From positions 1-35,683 of the forward strand of contig NZ_BAAAFZ010000080.1 in assembly GCF_039523795.1 (NCBI RefSeq): a DNA stretch of 35,683 nt. Reading direction: 5' to 3'. This document shows positions 19,145 to 25,720 of the stretch, in pieces. The stretch comes from Craurococcus roseus (GTDB lineage Bacteria > Pseudomonadota > Alphaproteobacteria > Acetobacterales > Acetobacteraceae). A program made the translations under genes and the position numbers. How positions within the stretch are numbered: position 1 is the stretch's first letter; the number at the start of each line of letters is the position of its first letter. A model generated the notes under the pieces. The model had not been told where the DNA came from, did no database searches, and saw nothing but the letters and a program-made list of their open reading frames with translations.

Positions 19145-19990
19145 TCAGCCCTTCCCGCGCAGGGCGGCCAAGGTGACGGCCAGCTTGTCGCCGGTCGTGC
19201 GGGCCGGGTCGGCGGCGACGCCACGGGCCAGGAGGCGGCGCGCGTCCCGCCGGGCCAACACCGCCGGCAGCGCCGCGGCGATCCAGCGCGAGGGCAGCGG
19301 TTCGGGCGGCGGCGCCCGGAGTTCCTCCGCGGCGAGGAGGTCGGCTGCGACCGCTCTGAGCGCCGGCGCGGTCGGGGTGCGCACGACCTTGGCTGGCGTC
19401 AGCCCGTGCACGGCGAGGGCGTCGGCCGGCAGCAGGCAGCGGCCCTGGCGCGCGAGGGCCGGTACGGCGCGCAGCACGCCCGTGGCGCCGTAGGCGGCGC
19501 CGCGCCGTTGCAGGCCGGGCAGCGCTTCCGGCGGGGCGCCGAGCAGGCGGCCGCCGGCCACGGCGAGCGCGGCGGCCGTGCCGCGCAGGTAAGCCTGGAA
19601 GGCGGGGACGGTCGGGATGCCCTCCCCGTCCTCCTCCGCTTCGGCTTCGCGGGCGTCGGCGAGGGCGAGCAGGTCGGCGGGTTCGATGCACCCGCCCTTG
19701 ACGGCGCGGGCGAGCGGTTCGGCGACCTCATGCCGGCGCGGGGGCTTCCCGGCGGCGGCGTCCTCCACGGCGTCGCGCCACCATTGCAGGCGGATCAGCG
19801 CGGCCATCGGGTTGCGGGCGGCTTCGCGCGCGCGGGCCAGCTCGTGGTTGTAGGCGACCAGAGCGAAAAGGGTTTCGCGGCGCTCGGCGGGCGCGAAGAG
19901 GGCGCAAAGGAAACGGTCGGGGTCGTGGCGGCGCACGAACTCCGCGAGCGATCCGCCGGCCGGGGCCGTCGTGGGGACCGTGTCCGACAT
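19145..19990 (-). CDS. Squalene/phytoene synthase-fold protein, NDUFAF6-like
   Basis: This 281-residue protein belongs to the squalene/phytoene synthase superfamily but lacks the two Asp-rich metal-binding motifs of real prenyl synthases. It has the ALVAYNHELARARE and ALIRLQWWRDAVED blocks, characteristic of the NDUFAF6 branch, mitochondrial members of which help assemble respiratory complex I. In many alphaproteobacteria this gene closes a yajC-secD-secF cluster; here yajC is nearby but secD and secF are not. A catalytic role is doubtful; a role in complex I assembly is inference from family. Confidence 0.82.
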   Translation of the reverse strand: MSDTVPTTAPAGGSLAEFVRRHDPDRFLCALFAPAERRETLFALVAYNHELARAREAARNPMAALIRLQWWRDAVEDAAAGKPPRRHEVAEPLARAVKGGCIEPADLLALADAREAEAEEDGEGIPTVPAFQAYLRGTAAALAVAGGRLLGAPPEALPGLQRRGAAYGATGVLRAVPALARQGRCLLPADALAVHGLTPAKVVRTPTAPALRAVAADLLAAEELRAPPPEPLPSRWIAAALPAVLARRDARRLLARGVAADPARTTGDKLAVTLAALRGKG

Positions 19991-20013
19991 GCGGCCCTTA
20001 TGGCCGCTGTCCG

Positions 20014-20035
20014 CCGCGCCGCAACCGCGGCGCGG
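20014..20035. other. Perfect hairpin between the NDUFAF6-like gene and sodB
   Basis: CCGCGCCG and CGGCGCGG (eight-base arms, six-base loop) lie just before the predicted sodB -35 element and are followed by TTT on the plus strand. It may insulate the divergent genes or be an operator. No protein-binding consensus is recognised. Confidence 0.4.
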
Positions 20036-20040
20036 TTTGC

Positions 20041-20069
20041 TTGACCGGCGGAGGGGCGGCGCCTAGCTG
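20041..20069 (+). promoter_or_regulatory. Probable sodB promoter
   Basis: TTGACC (20041-20046, five of six -35 positions) is followed after exactly 17 bases by TAGCTG (20064-20069), a weak -10. The predicted leader before the sodB start at 20127 is about 50 bases. The same TTG..-17-TAGCT layout occurs before the DUF815 ATPase gene. Confidence 0.45.
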
Positions 20070-20126
20070 TCGGCCGTCCGGCCGCCGCCGCCCCGCGCGC
20101 GGACGGCCAACCACGGGAGAGAACAC

Positions 20127-20765
20127 ATGGCATTCAGCCTGCCGCCGCTGCCCTACTCCGCCGACGCGCTCGCCGGCCAGGGGATGTGCCAGGAGACGTT
20201 GGAGCTGCACCACGGCAAGCACCACAACGCCTACGTCACGGCGCTGAACGGGCTGGTCGAGAGCAAGAACCTCAAGGGCAAGTCGCTCGAAGACATCGTC
20301 GCCGAGGCCGGGAAGCAGGGCGCCGACGGGCTGCCGGTGCTGAACCAGGCCGGGCAGCACTGGAACCACTGCCTGTTCTGGCAGGTGATGTCGCCGAAGG
20401 GCGGGGGCGAGAAGCTGCCGCAGCGCCTCGGCGACAAGATCACCCAGGACCTCGGCGGTTTCGCGCAGTTCAAGGAGGCCTTCAAGCAGGCCGGCGTGAC
20501 GCAGTTCGGCTCCGGCTGGGCCTGGCTGGTCATCGCGGCCGACGGCAAGCTGAAGGTGACCAAGACGCCCAACGGCGCCAACCCGCTGTCCACCGGCGAG
20601 GGCCAGCCGATCCTCGGCGTCGACGTGTGGGAGCACGCCTACTACCTCGACTTCCGCAACGTGCGGCCGAACTACCTCGACAACTTCCTGGCCAAGCTGG
20701 TGGATTGGGAGAAGGTCGACGGGTTCCTGTCCTCCGGCGGCATGAAGTCCGGCCAGAGCGCCTGA
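20127..20765 (+). CDS. sodB: Superoxide dismutase [Fe/Mn family]
   Basis: This 212-residue enzyme converts superoxide to hydrogen peroxide and oxygen in the cytoplasm. The four metal ligands are visible: H28 (LELHHGKHHNAYV), H81 (QHWNHCLFW), D166 and H170 (DVWEHAYYLDF). The Gln in QHW and GSGWAWL segment fit an iron-type or cambialistic enzyme; metal preference cannot be settled from sequence. Length is slightly above the usual 195-200. The ribosome-binding site is GGGAGAG. A hairpin forms between its end and the convergent yajC gene. Confidence 0.97.
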   Translation: MAFSLPPLPYSADALAGQGMCQETLELHHGKHHNAYVTALNGLVESKNLKGKSLEDIVAEAGKQGADGLPVLNQAGQHWNHCLFWQVMSPKGGGEKLPQRLGDKITQDLGGFAQFKEAFKQAGVTQFGSGWAWLVIAADGKLKVTKTPNGANPLSTGEGQPILGVDVWEHAYYLDFRNVRPNYLDNFLAKLVDWEKVDGFLSSGGMKSGQSA

Positions 20766-20778
20766 CGCCGGCGGGCGG

Positions 20779-20802
20779 GGCGGCGCCCGGAGCGGCGCCG
20801 CC
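20779..20802. terminator. Hairpin between convergent sodB and yajC
   Basis: GGCGGCGCC and GGCGCCGCC (nine-base perfect arms, six-base loop) fill most of the 37-base gap between the two convergent stops. There is no T-run, so it may act as a bidirectional termination or RNA-protecting stem rather than a classical intrinsic terminator. Confidence 0.5.
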
Positions 20803-21159
20803 TCAGCCCTTCGCGGCCTCGGCCTTCGCGTCCGCCGCGCCGGCGGGCTTGAAGGTGTCGCTGATCGTCTGGCGCAGCACGTTGACGCGGACGTTGGGCG
20901 CGATCTCCACCTCGATCTCGTCCACGCCGTCCTTCACCCGCGTCACCTGCCCGATGATGCCGCCGGCGGTGAGCACGCGGTCGCCGCGCTTGAGCTTCTG
21001 CAACAGCTCGCGGTGCTCGCGCTGCTTCTTCTGCTGCGGGCGGATGAGCAGGAAGTAGAACACCGCGAAGATCAGGACGAGCGGCAGGATCTGCATGACC
21101 ACGGCGGCGGTGCCGCCGGCGGCGGCGGCGTCCTGCGCGAAGGCGGGGGATACCAACAT
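20803..21159 (-). CDS. yajC: Preprotein translocase accessory subunit YajC
   Basis: YajC is a small membrane protein that associates with SecDF in the Sec export machinery. The 118-residue product has a short N-terminus, one transmembrane helix (MQILPLVLIFAVFYFLLI, about 22-39) followed at once by the hallmark RPQQKKQREHRELLQKLKRGDRV region, and the DUF/KOW-like beta domain TAGGIIGQVTRV. An Ala/Lys tail ends it. secD and secF usually follow directly; here the next gene in that direction is sodB on the opposite strand. The start is ATG 21159. Confidence 0.95.
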   Translation of the reverse strand: MLVSPAFAQDAAAAGGTAAVVMQILPLVLIFAVFYFLLIRPQQKKQREHRELLQKLKRGDRVLTAGGIIGQVTRVKDGVDEIEVEIAPNVRVNVLRQTISDTFKPAGAADAKAEAAKG

Positions 21160-21177
21160 CCTGGTCTTGTTCCTGAA

Positions 21178-21206
21178 TTGCGGTCGGCGGGCGCGCACCC
21201 TAGCTT
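21178..21206 (+). promoter_or_regulatory. Possible promoter of the DUF815 ATPase gene
   Basis: TTGCGG (21178-21183) and TAGCTT (21201-21206) are spaced by 17 bases in the divergent gap between yajC and the ATPase gene. Both hexamers are weak but the layout repeats that of sodB. Confidence 0.35.
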
Positions 21207-21252
21207 CGCGCCCCTCCCCGTCAACACTCCCGATCCCGGACGGCCCGCCGAC

Positions 21253-22125
21253 ATGGACGACGACCCCGCCTTGCTGCCCGCGTTGAACCGCATCGCCGAG
21301 GCGCTGGAGCGCCTCGCGCCGCCAGCGCCGGAACCGCCGCGGCCGGAGGGAGCAGACGCCTTCGTGTGGGACCCCTCGCCCGTGCCGCGTTTGAAGCCGG
21401 TGCCGCGGGTGTCGCGGGTGGCGGTGGGGCTGCTGCAAGGCATCGACCGGCAGCGCGACCTGCTGGTCGAGAACACGTTGCGGTTCGCGCGCGGGCTGCC
21501 GGCGAACAACGCGATGCTCTGGGGCGCGCGGGGGATGGGCAAGTCGTCGCTGGTGAAGGCGGCGCACGCGGAGGCCAACGCCCGCCGGCCCGGTTCGCTG
21601 GCGCTGGTCGAGATACACCGGGAGGAGATACGGACCCTGCCGGAGCTGATGGATGCGCTGCGCCCGCAGGAGCGGCGGTGCCTGGTGTTCTGCGACGACC
21701 TGTCGTTCGAGCGGGGGGACAGCGACTACAAGGCGCTGAAGTCGGTGCTGGACGGCGGCATCGAGGGGCGGCCGGAGAACGTGCTGTTCTACGCCACCTC
21801 CAACCGCCGCCACCTGATGCCGCGGGACATGATCGAGAACGAGCGGAGCACGGCGATCAACCCGTCGGAGGCGACGGAGGAGAAGGTCTCCTTGTCCGAC
21901 CGCTTCGGGCTGTGGATCGGCTTCCACAACTGCGACCAGCCGACCTTCTTCGCCATGGTGGAGGGCTACGCGGAGGCGATGGGGCTGCCGATCGGGGCTG
22001 AGGAGCTGCAGCGGGAGGCCAACGAGTGGTCGGTGACGCGCGGCGGGCGCTCCGGGCGGGTGGCCTGGCAGTTCATCCAGGACTTGGCGGGGCGGCTGGG
22101 GGTGGCGGCCAGGGCGGCGGGGTAG
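21253..22125 (+). CDS. DUF815 family AAA+ ATPase
   Basis: This 290-residue cytoplasmic protein is a DUF815-type P-loop ATPase. The Walker A motif is WGARGMGKSSL (91-100 region) and Walker B is RCLVFCDDLSF (about 142-152). The family blocks SDYKALKSVLDGGIEGRPENVLFYATSNRRHLMPR and DRFGLWIGFHNCDQ are complete. The role of the family is not established; it is widespread in alphaproteobacteria near yajC. Start ATG 21253 was chosen because upstream in-frame sequence overlaps yajC antisense and has unlikely composition. The 42-bp tandem array begins 50 bases after its stop. Confidence 0.9.
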   Translation: MDDDPALLPALNRIAEALERLAPPAPEPPRPEGADAFVWDPSPVPRLKPVPRVSRVAVGLLQGIDRQRDLLVENTLRFARGLPANNAMLWGARGMGKSSLVKAAHAEANARRPGSLALVEIHREEIRTLPELMDALRPQERRCLVFCDDLSFERGDSDYKALKSVLDGGIEGRPENVLFYATSNRRHLMPRDMIENERSTAINPSEATEEKVSLSDRFGLWIGFHNCDQPTFFAMVEGYAEAMGLPIGAEELQREANEWSVTRGGRSGRVAWQFIQDLAGRLGVAARAAG

Positions 22126-22175
22126 GCCGCCGGCTCGCCCGCTTGCCCGTCTTACCGGCCGCTCGGCGCGGCATC

Positions 22176-22426
22176 CGGACGAATGGCCGACCGGGCGGGC
22201 GTCCTTTTGCCGCTTTCGGACGAATGGCCGCTCCGGGCAGGACGCTCTTTGCCGGTATCGGACGAATGGCCTGCGGAGCGGGGGCCGTTTTGTCGCATTC
22301 GGACGAATGGCTGGGTTGGGCCGGGCGTCTTTTTGCTGCTTTCGGACGAATGGCCGGCCCAGGCGGGAGGCCTTTTGCCGCGTTCGGACGAATGGCCGGC
22401 CGGGCGGGCGCCATCAGTGGTCGGGC
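22176..22426. repeat. Six-copy ~42 bp tandem repeat array in a non-coding gap
   Basis: The core CGGACGAATGGC recurs at 22176, 22217, 22259, 22300, 22343 and 22385, so unit lengths are 41, 42, 41, 43 and 42 bases. Each full unit is the invariant core, a variable GC-rich middle of about 15 bases, then a TTTTGCCGC-TT-like end running into the next core. The spacing is not a multiple of three, so no single reading frame preserves the repeat, which argues against a repeat protein. The gap from 22126 to 22733 holds no convincing gene; beyond the array there is only an AT-rich patch near 22570-22590. Confidence 0.85.
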
Positions 22427-22581
22427 GTACCGGTGCGCTGGCGGGTGGCGCCTCCGTTGGGGCTGGGCTGGTTCGCGCGCCCGCGACCTTGGCGGCGTGG
22501 CGGTTCGGGATCGGCCGGACGCTCCCCGCGGGGTGGTGCTGATGGCGGGTTCAAAGAGCGGCGAAGCAAAGCTTTTATTCT

Positions 22582-22587
22582 TATAAC
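22582..22587 (+). promoter_or_regulatory. AT-rich patch with a -10-like element
   Basis: TATAAC (22582-22587) sits in a 30-base AT-rich island inside very GC-rich DNA, about 150 bases before the small exported-protein gene at 22734. A matching -35 is not visible, so promoter status is only possible. Confidence 0.25.
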
Positions 22588-22733
22588 ATTGAGCGTCGCC
22601 GGGGCGCAAGCGACGCGGGCAACCCGCGGCGGGAGTGTGGCGCGCTTGCCCCGGTGATCCCTCGCTGCCGCCCCGGTTTCGCCGCGATGGGGGAGCCATA
22701 TGCGGCCGAGGCACCCTGTTGGGAGCGACGGCG

Positions 22734-23081
22734 ATGCGGGTGATGGTGAAGGTTCTGGCGGCGGGAGGTGCGCTGGTCGCGCTCGCGGCGGCCGCCGTGC
22801 CGGCTTCGGCGCATCGGGACCGGTGGGGCTACTACGACGCGCCGCGCTACTACGCGCCGCCGCCGCTGGCCTACTACGTCCCGCCCCCGCCGCCCCCGGT
22901 CTACTACGCCCCGCCCCGCGCCTACGCGCCGCCGCCTGTGCCGTACTACGGGCCGCCGCCGGTGGCCTACGGCTACGCGCCGCCACCGGTGGCGTATGGT
23001 TACGTGCCGCCGCCACCGCGAGCGTTCTATCCGCCGACCCCGGTGGCGCCCGGTTTCAGCATCGGCTTGTCGTTCCGCTGA
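22734..23081 (+). CDS. Small exported Tyr/Pro-rich repeat protein
   Basis: This 115-residue protein has a clear Sec signal peptide (MRVMVKVLAAGG to PASA, cleavage near residue 26) and a mature region made of Pro-Pro-Pro and Tyr-Tyr repeats such as YYAPPP, YYVPPP and VAYGYAPPP. Proline-tyrosine-rich exported proteins of this type are common in alphaproteobacteria and mostly uncharacterised. A GGGAGCGACGG stretch precedes the start. The protein is probably unfolded and may sit in the periplasm or on the cell surface. It resembles in composition the lipoprotein at 18764-18997. Confidence 0.75.
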   Translation: MRVMVKVLAAGGALVALAAAAVPASAHRDRWGYYDAPRYYAPPPLAYYVPPPPPPVYYAPPRAYAPPPVPYYGPPPVAYGYAPPPVAYGYVPPPPRAFYPPTPVAPGFSIGLSFR

Positions 23082-23146
23082 AGCGCTTTTCGGCTGGCCA
23101 TACCCGGTCAGCGCGCTCCAGTTGGTTGTTTTCGCGGGCACCTTCA

Positions 23147-23174
23147 CGCGCCTGACAGAGGACGGTCAGGCGCG
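23147..23174. other. Perfect ten-base-pair hairpin downstream of the Tyr/Pro-rich protein gene
   Basis: CGCGCCTGAC and GTCAGGCGCG flank an eight-base loop. It lies 65 bases after the stop at 23081 and could terminate or protect that transcript; there is no T-run. The rest of 23082-23401 holds no gene that I can support. Confidence 0.45.
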
Positions 23175-23401
23175 GTCTGCTCAAGCGTCTTCCGGTGCGC
23201 GGCGGCCGGGAGGGGGCAGGTGCGGCCCCCATCGGCCAGCGGCCCACGCTTCTGGCCGCTTCCACACAGCGGGATCGCGCGTCCGCCGTGCGCGCCGGCT
23301 CGGGACGCTCCCCGTAGGCTGGCGACGGGGTGGCCCGCGGGTGTTCGTCGGCTCGGTTACCGGCCAACGCGGGGTGTTTTCGGGACGCCTCGGCTGGCCG
23401 G

Positions 23402-23557
23402 TCAGGGCAGCGGGTCGTAGTACTTCGTGACCTGCACCGGCGGCGACGAACCGGCGGGGGCTTTGGCCACGAACCCGCCCGACGCCGCCGCGCCTACGGC
23501 GGCGCCGGCGGCGACCAACGCCAGCAGAATTGCGACCCGGAACGGCATGGGCCTCAT
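23402..23557 (-). CDS. 51-residue exported or membrane-anchored peptide
   Basis: An ATG at 23557 opens a 51-codon frame ending in TGA at 23402-23404. The product begins MRPMPFRVAILLALVAAGAA, a signal peptide or membrane anchor with a positive N-terminus, followed by a short polar Ser/Pro segment and the end KYYDPLP. A second ATG (23548) three codons in could also be the start. It is preceded by an AT-rich region with a perfect inverted repeat, which supports a regulated gene. Function unknown. Confidence 0.5.
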   Translation of the reverse strand: MRPMPFRVAILLALVAAGAAVGAAASGGFVAKAPAGSSPPVQVTKYYDPLP

Positions 23558-23576
23558 AAAAACACAACTTATGCTG

Positions 23577-23596
23577 GCGCAAACTCACGTTTGCGC
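23577..23596. promoter_or_regulatory. Perfect inverted repeat upstream of the 51-residue peptide gene
   Basis: GCGCAAAC and GTTTGCGC are separated by four bases in an AT-rich patch 20 bases upstream of the peptide's start. Weak -35-like TTGCGC and -10-like CATAAG on the minus strand bracket it, which is the layout of a repressor operator. The regulator is not known. Confidence 0.4.
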
Positions 23597-23750
23597 AACT
23601 TCATATATTGCAGAAGCCGATCATTCATCCCTGTTGGGTGGCAGACGGCGGCATCCGTGGCGGATCGCCCGACGGAACGCCAGGGCACGCCACGCCGCGC
23701 TGGCCCAGGTGGGCGACGCGCGGCCGTGAAAACCCGACCGCGGGGCCGCG

Positions 23751-24104
23751 TCAGGTGGCGGCCGGCGTGGCGAGTCGCGGACCGGAAGGTCCAGCCGACG
23801 CGGCGCGTGGTCGCGGCGATACCGGCTCGGCCCCGCCTCGCTCGCGGTTGAGGGCGAGCAGGGCGGCGATGGCTTCGTCCTCCCCTATGTCGGCGGGCCA
23901 GCCGTAGGCGGCGGCGACTGCGGCGTCGAGCGCGGCGTGCAGGGCGTCGAGCCAGGCGCCCTCGGGCTTGCCGCGGGTGTTGTAGAGGTCGATGAGGGTG
24001 CGGGTCTTCAGTGTGGCGGCGGCCTCGGCGTCGCGTGGCAGTATACGGTCGGGGAAGGCGGGGACGACCTCCGGCAAGCGCTCCACGAGGTCGGGCGGGT
24101 TCAG
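23751..24104 (-). pseudogene. C-terminal remnant of an MmeI-like class I DNA methyltransferase
   Basis: The frame encodes LNPPDLVERLPEVVPAFPDR, then RTLIDLYNTRG, AWLDALHAALDAAVAAAYGWP and EAIAALLALNRERG. This is the order of conserved segments at the C-terminus of MmeI-like adenine-specific DNA methyltransferases/type IIL restriction enzymes, which are normally over 900 residues. Here homology runs up to an in-frame TAG at 24105-24107 and everything upstream is replaced by the amine oxidase gene region. The catalytic NPPY-type core is missing, so the piece cannot be active. It marks a lost restriction-modification locus. Identification rests on recognition of motifs, not on a search. Confidence 0.6.
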
Positions 24105-24160
24105 CTAACGGTCGCGGGCTTCCACCAGGGCCCGGGCGGGGGAGCAAGCGACGGGTGCCG

Positions 24161-25720
24161 TCAGCCCGCGGCCATGGCTTCGACCGCCGCCCAGGCGGAC
24201 AGGACGGCGCCCTCCTGCCACCCGGGCAGGAAGGACAGGTATTCGCCGGCGAAGTGGTAGGGGCCTTCGGGCGCGCGGAGCATCGGTTGGAGGTCGCGCC
24301 GCTGTTCTTCGGTCCATTCGGTCCAGGCGCCGCGGGCGCGGGGCATGTTGGGCCAGGACACGGACACCGGGTGGGCGACCTCGCGCGCGTAGCCGGGGTG
24401 GAGCGCCTCGCCGTCGCTGGCGGCGGAAGCGGCGCGCTCGGCGGGAGTCCGGGCGGCGAAGCGGAGCGCGGGGCCTGCGTCCCAGGCGTAGGCGCCGACC
24501 AGGACGCCGCCGCCGGCGGCGTGGAAGCCGTGGCTGGGGTACCAGAGCTGGGTGGCGTCGCCCGTGGTCCAGGCGATGCCGCCGTAGATGGCGTCGTCCT
24601 CTTCCCAGAAGCGGCGCGGGGCGTGGAAGGCGAGCTTGCCGGCGGGGTGCTGGGCGAGCGAGCGCAGGGCGGCGCGGCGTTCCGGCGGGAGGTCGGTGTC
24701 GAGCGCGGCGAGGAGCGGCGGCGGCAGGGTGCAGAGCACGCGGTCGAAGCGGGCTTCGCGCGGGGCGCCGTCCTGGCGCCACGCCACCCTCGCCCCGCCG
24801 CCGCCGCCGCGGCGGAGGGAGGCGACCTCGCAGCCGAGGAGCACCGAGTCGCCGAGCGCCGCGTGCAGGGCGGCGGCGATGCGGTCCATGCCGCCCACGG
24901 GTTGCAGCATGGTGGCGGCGTAGTCCACGCCTTCGGCGAAGCTGGCGGTGGCCCAGAAGGCCGGGTCGAGCAGCAGGCGCGGATCGAGGGGCGCGTGCGC
25001 GACCCCCGGCGAAGCGGCGCCGGGCGGCTCGGCCCAGCCGGCGCGGCGGGAGCCGCGGTAGCGCCCGTCGGCGTCGAGGGCGCCGAAGCCGCGCAGCATG
25101 GAGCGGAGCGCGCCGAGGTCGGCTTCGGTGAAGGGCCCGTCGAGGGCGGCGCGGGTGAGCGACTTGGCGGCCAGCTCGGCGACCGTGCCGCGCAGGTCGG
25201 CGGCGACGCGGCGCAGCGGGAGCGTGGTGCCGCCCGACGCGTCGCTGCGCAGGGAGGCGGCGCGATTCTCGTTCACCAGCGGCTCCAGCGGAACGCCGAG
25301 GTCGCGGCAGAGGCCGAGCACGGCGCGGTGGTGGTGCGGGATGCGGGCGGGGCCGGGGTTGAAGTAGAGGTGCGGCGCGGCGTCCCAGCCGATGCGCTGT
25401 TCGGGGTGGCCGTCTTCCCGCACGATGTCGCCGGTGCGCAGCGTGAGGCAGCGGCCGCCGGGGCGCGTTTCGGCTTCGAGCACCGTCACCGACCAGCCGG
25501 CGCGGCGCATGGCGAGCGCCCCCGCCATGCCGGAGATGCCGGCGCCGAGCACCGCGACGTGCCACGGCCGGGGAAGCAGGCGCGGTGGCGCGGCGGTAGC
25601 CCGTGCGGGCGATGGCGGCGCCAGGGCGGCGATGGCGGCGGCCGCGGCGGGAAGGCCGCCGGCCGCGGCGATGCCGCCGATCAGCGCGCGGCGGGTCCGC
25701 GGTGGCGCGGTGGGCGTCAG
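24161..25720 (-). CDS. Exported FAD-dependent amine oxidase-like oxidoreductase
   Basis: This 519-residue protein is a flavin amine oxidase-type enzyme. It has a Tat-like leader (RTRRALIGGIAAAGGLP, about 9-24), a dinucleotide-binding motif VAVLGAGISG (55-64) followed by the acidic end of the second strand (TVLEAETRPGGRC), and a C-terminal FAD motif (YHFAGEYLSFLPGWQEGAVLSAW). Substrate unknown; polyamines or other amines are possible. No ATG, GTG or TTG lies at the right place. The best start is CTG 25720, which overlaps the upstream stop as CTGA and has GAAGGG nine bases before it. It follows the dehydrogenase gene in one operon. Confidence 0.85.
   Translation of the reverse strand: MTPTAPPRTRRALIGGIAAAGGLPAAAAAIAALAPPSPARATAAPPRLLPRPWHVAVLGAGISGMAGALAMRRAGWSVTVLEAETRPGGRCLTLRTGDIVREDGHPEQRIGWDAAPHLYFNPGPARIPHHHRAVLGLCRDLGVPLEPLVNENRAASLRSDASGGTTLPLRRVAADLRGTVAELAAKSLTRAALDGPFTEADLGALRSMLRGFGALDADGRYRGSRRAGWAEPPGAASPGVAHAPLDPRLLLDPAFWATASFAEGVDYAATMLQPVGGMDRIAAALHAALGDSVLLGCEVASLRRGGGGGARVAWRQDGAPREARFDRVLCTLPPPLLAALDTDLPPERRAALRSLAQHPAGKLAFHAPRRFWEEDDAIYGGIAWTTGDATQLWYPSHGFHAAGGGVLVGAYAWDAGPALRFAARTPAERAASAASDGEALHPGYAREVAHPVSVSWPNMPRARGAWTEWTEEQRRDLQPMLRAPEGPYHFAGEYLSFLPGWQEGAVLSAWAAVEAMAAG

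Noticed and set aside
22176..22426. CRISPR array
   Set aside because: The strictly constant part is only about 12 bases, the parts between are similar to each other and about 28 bases, unit length drifts, and no cas gene is present.
22183..22542. Repeat protein with SDEWP motifs, or a minus-strand protein with AIRPKAAK motifs, from the tandem array
   Set aside because: Unit spacings of 41, 42, 41, 43 and 42 bases change the frame between copies, so the motif appears in patches in every frame; no frame keeps it.
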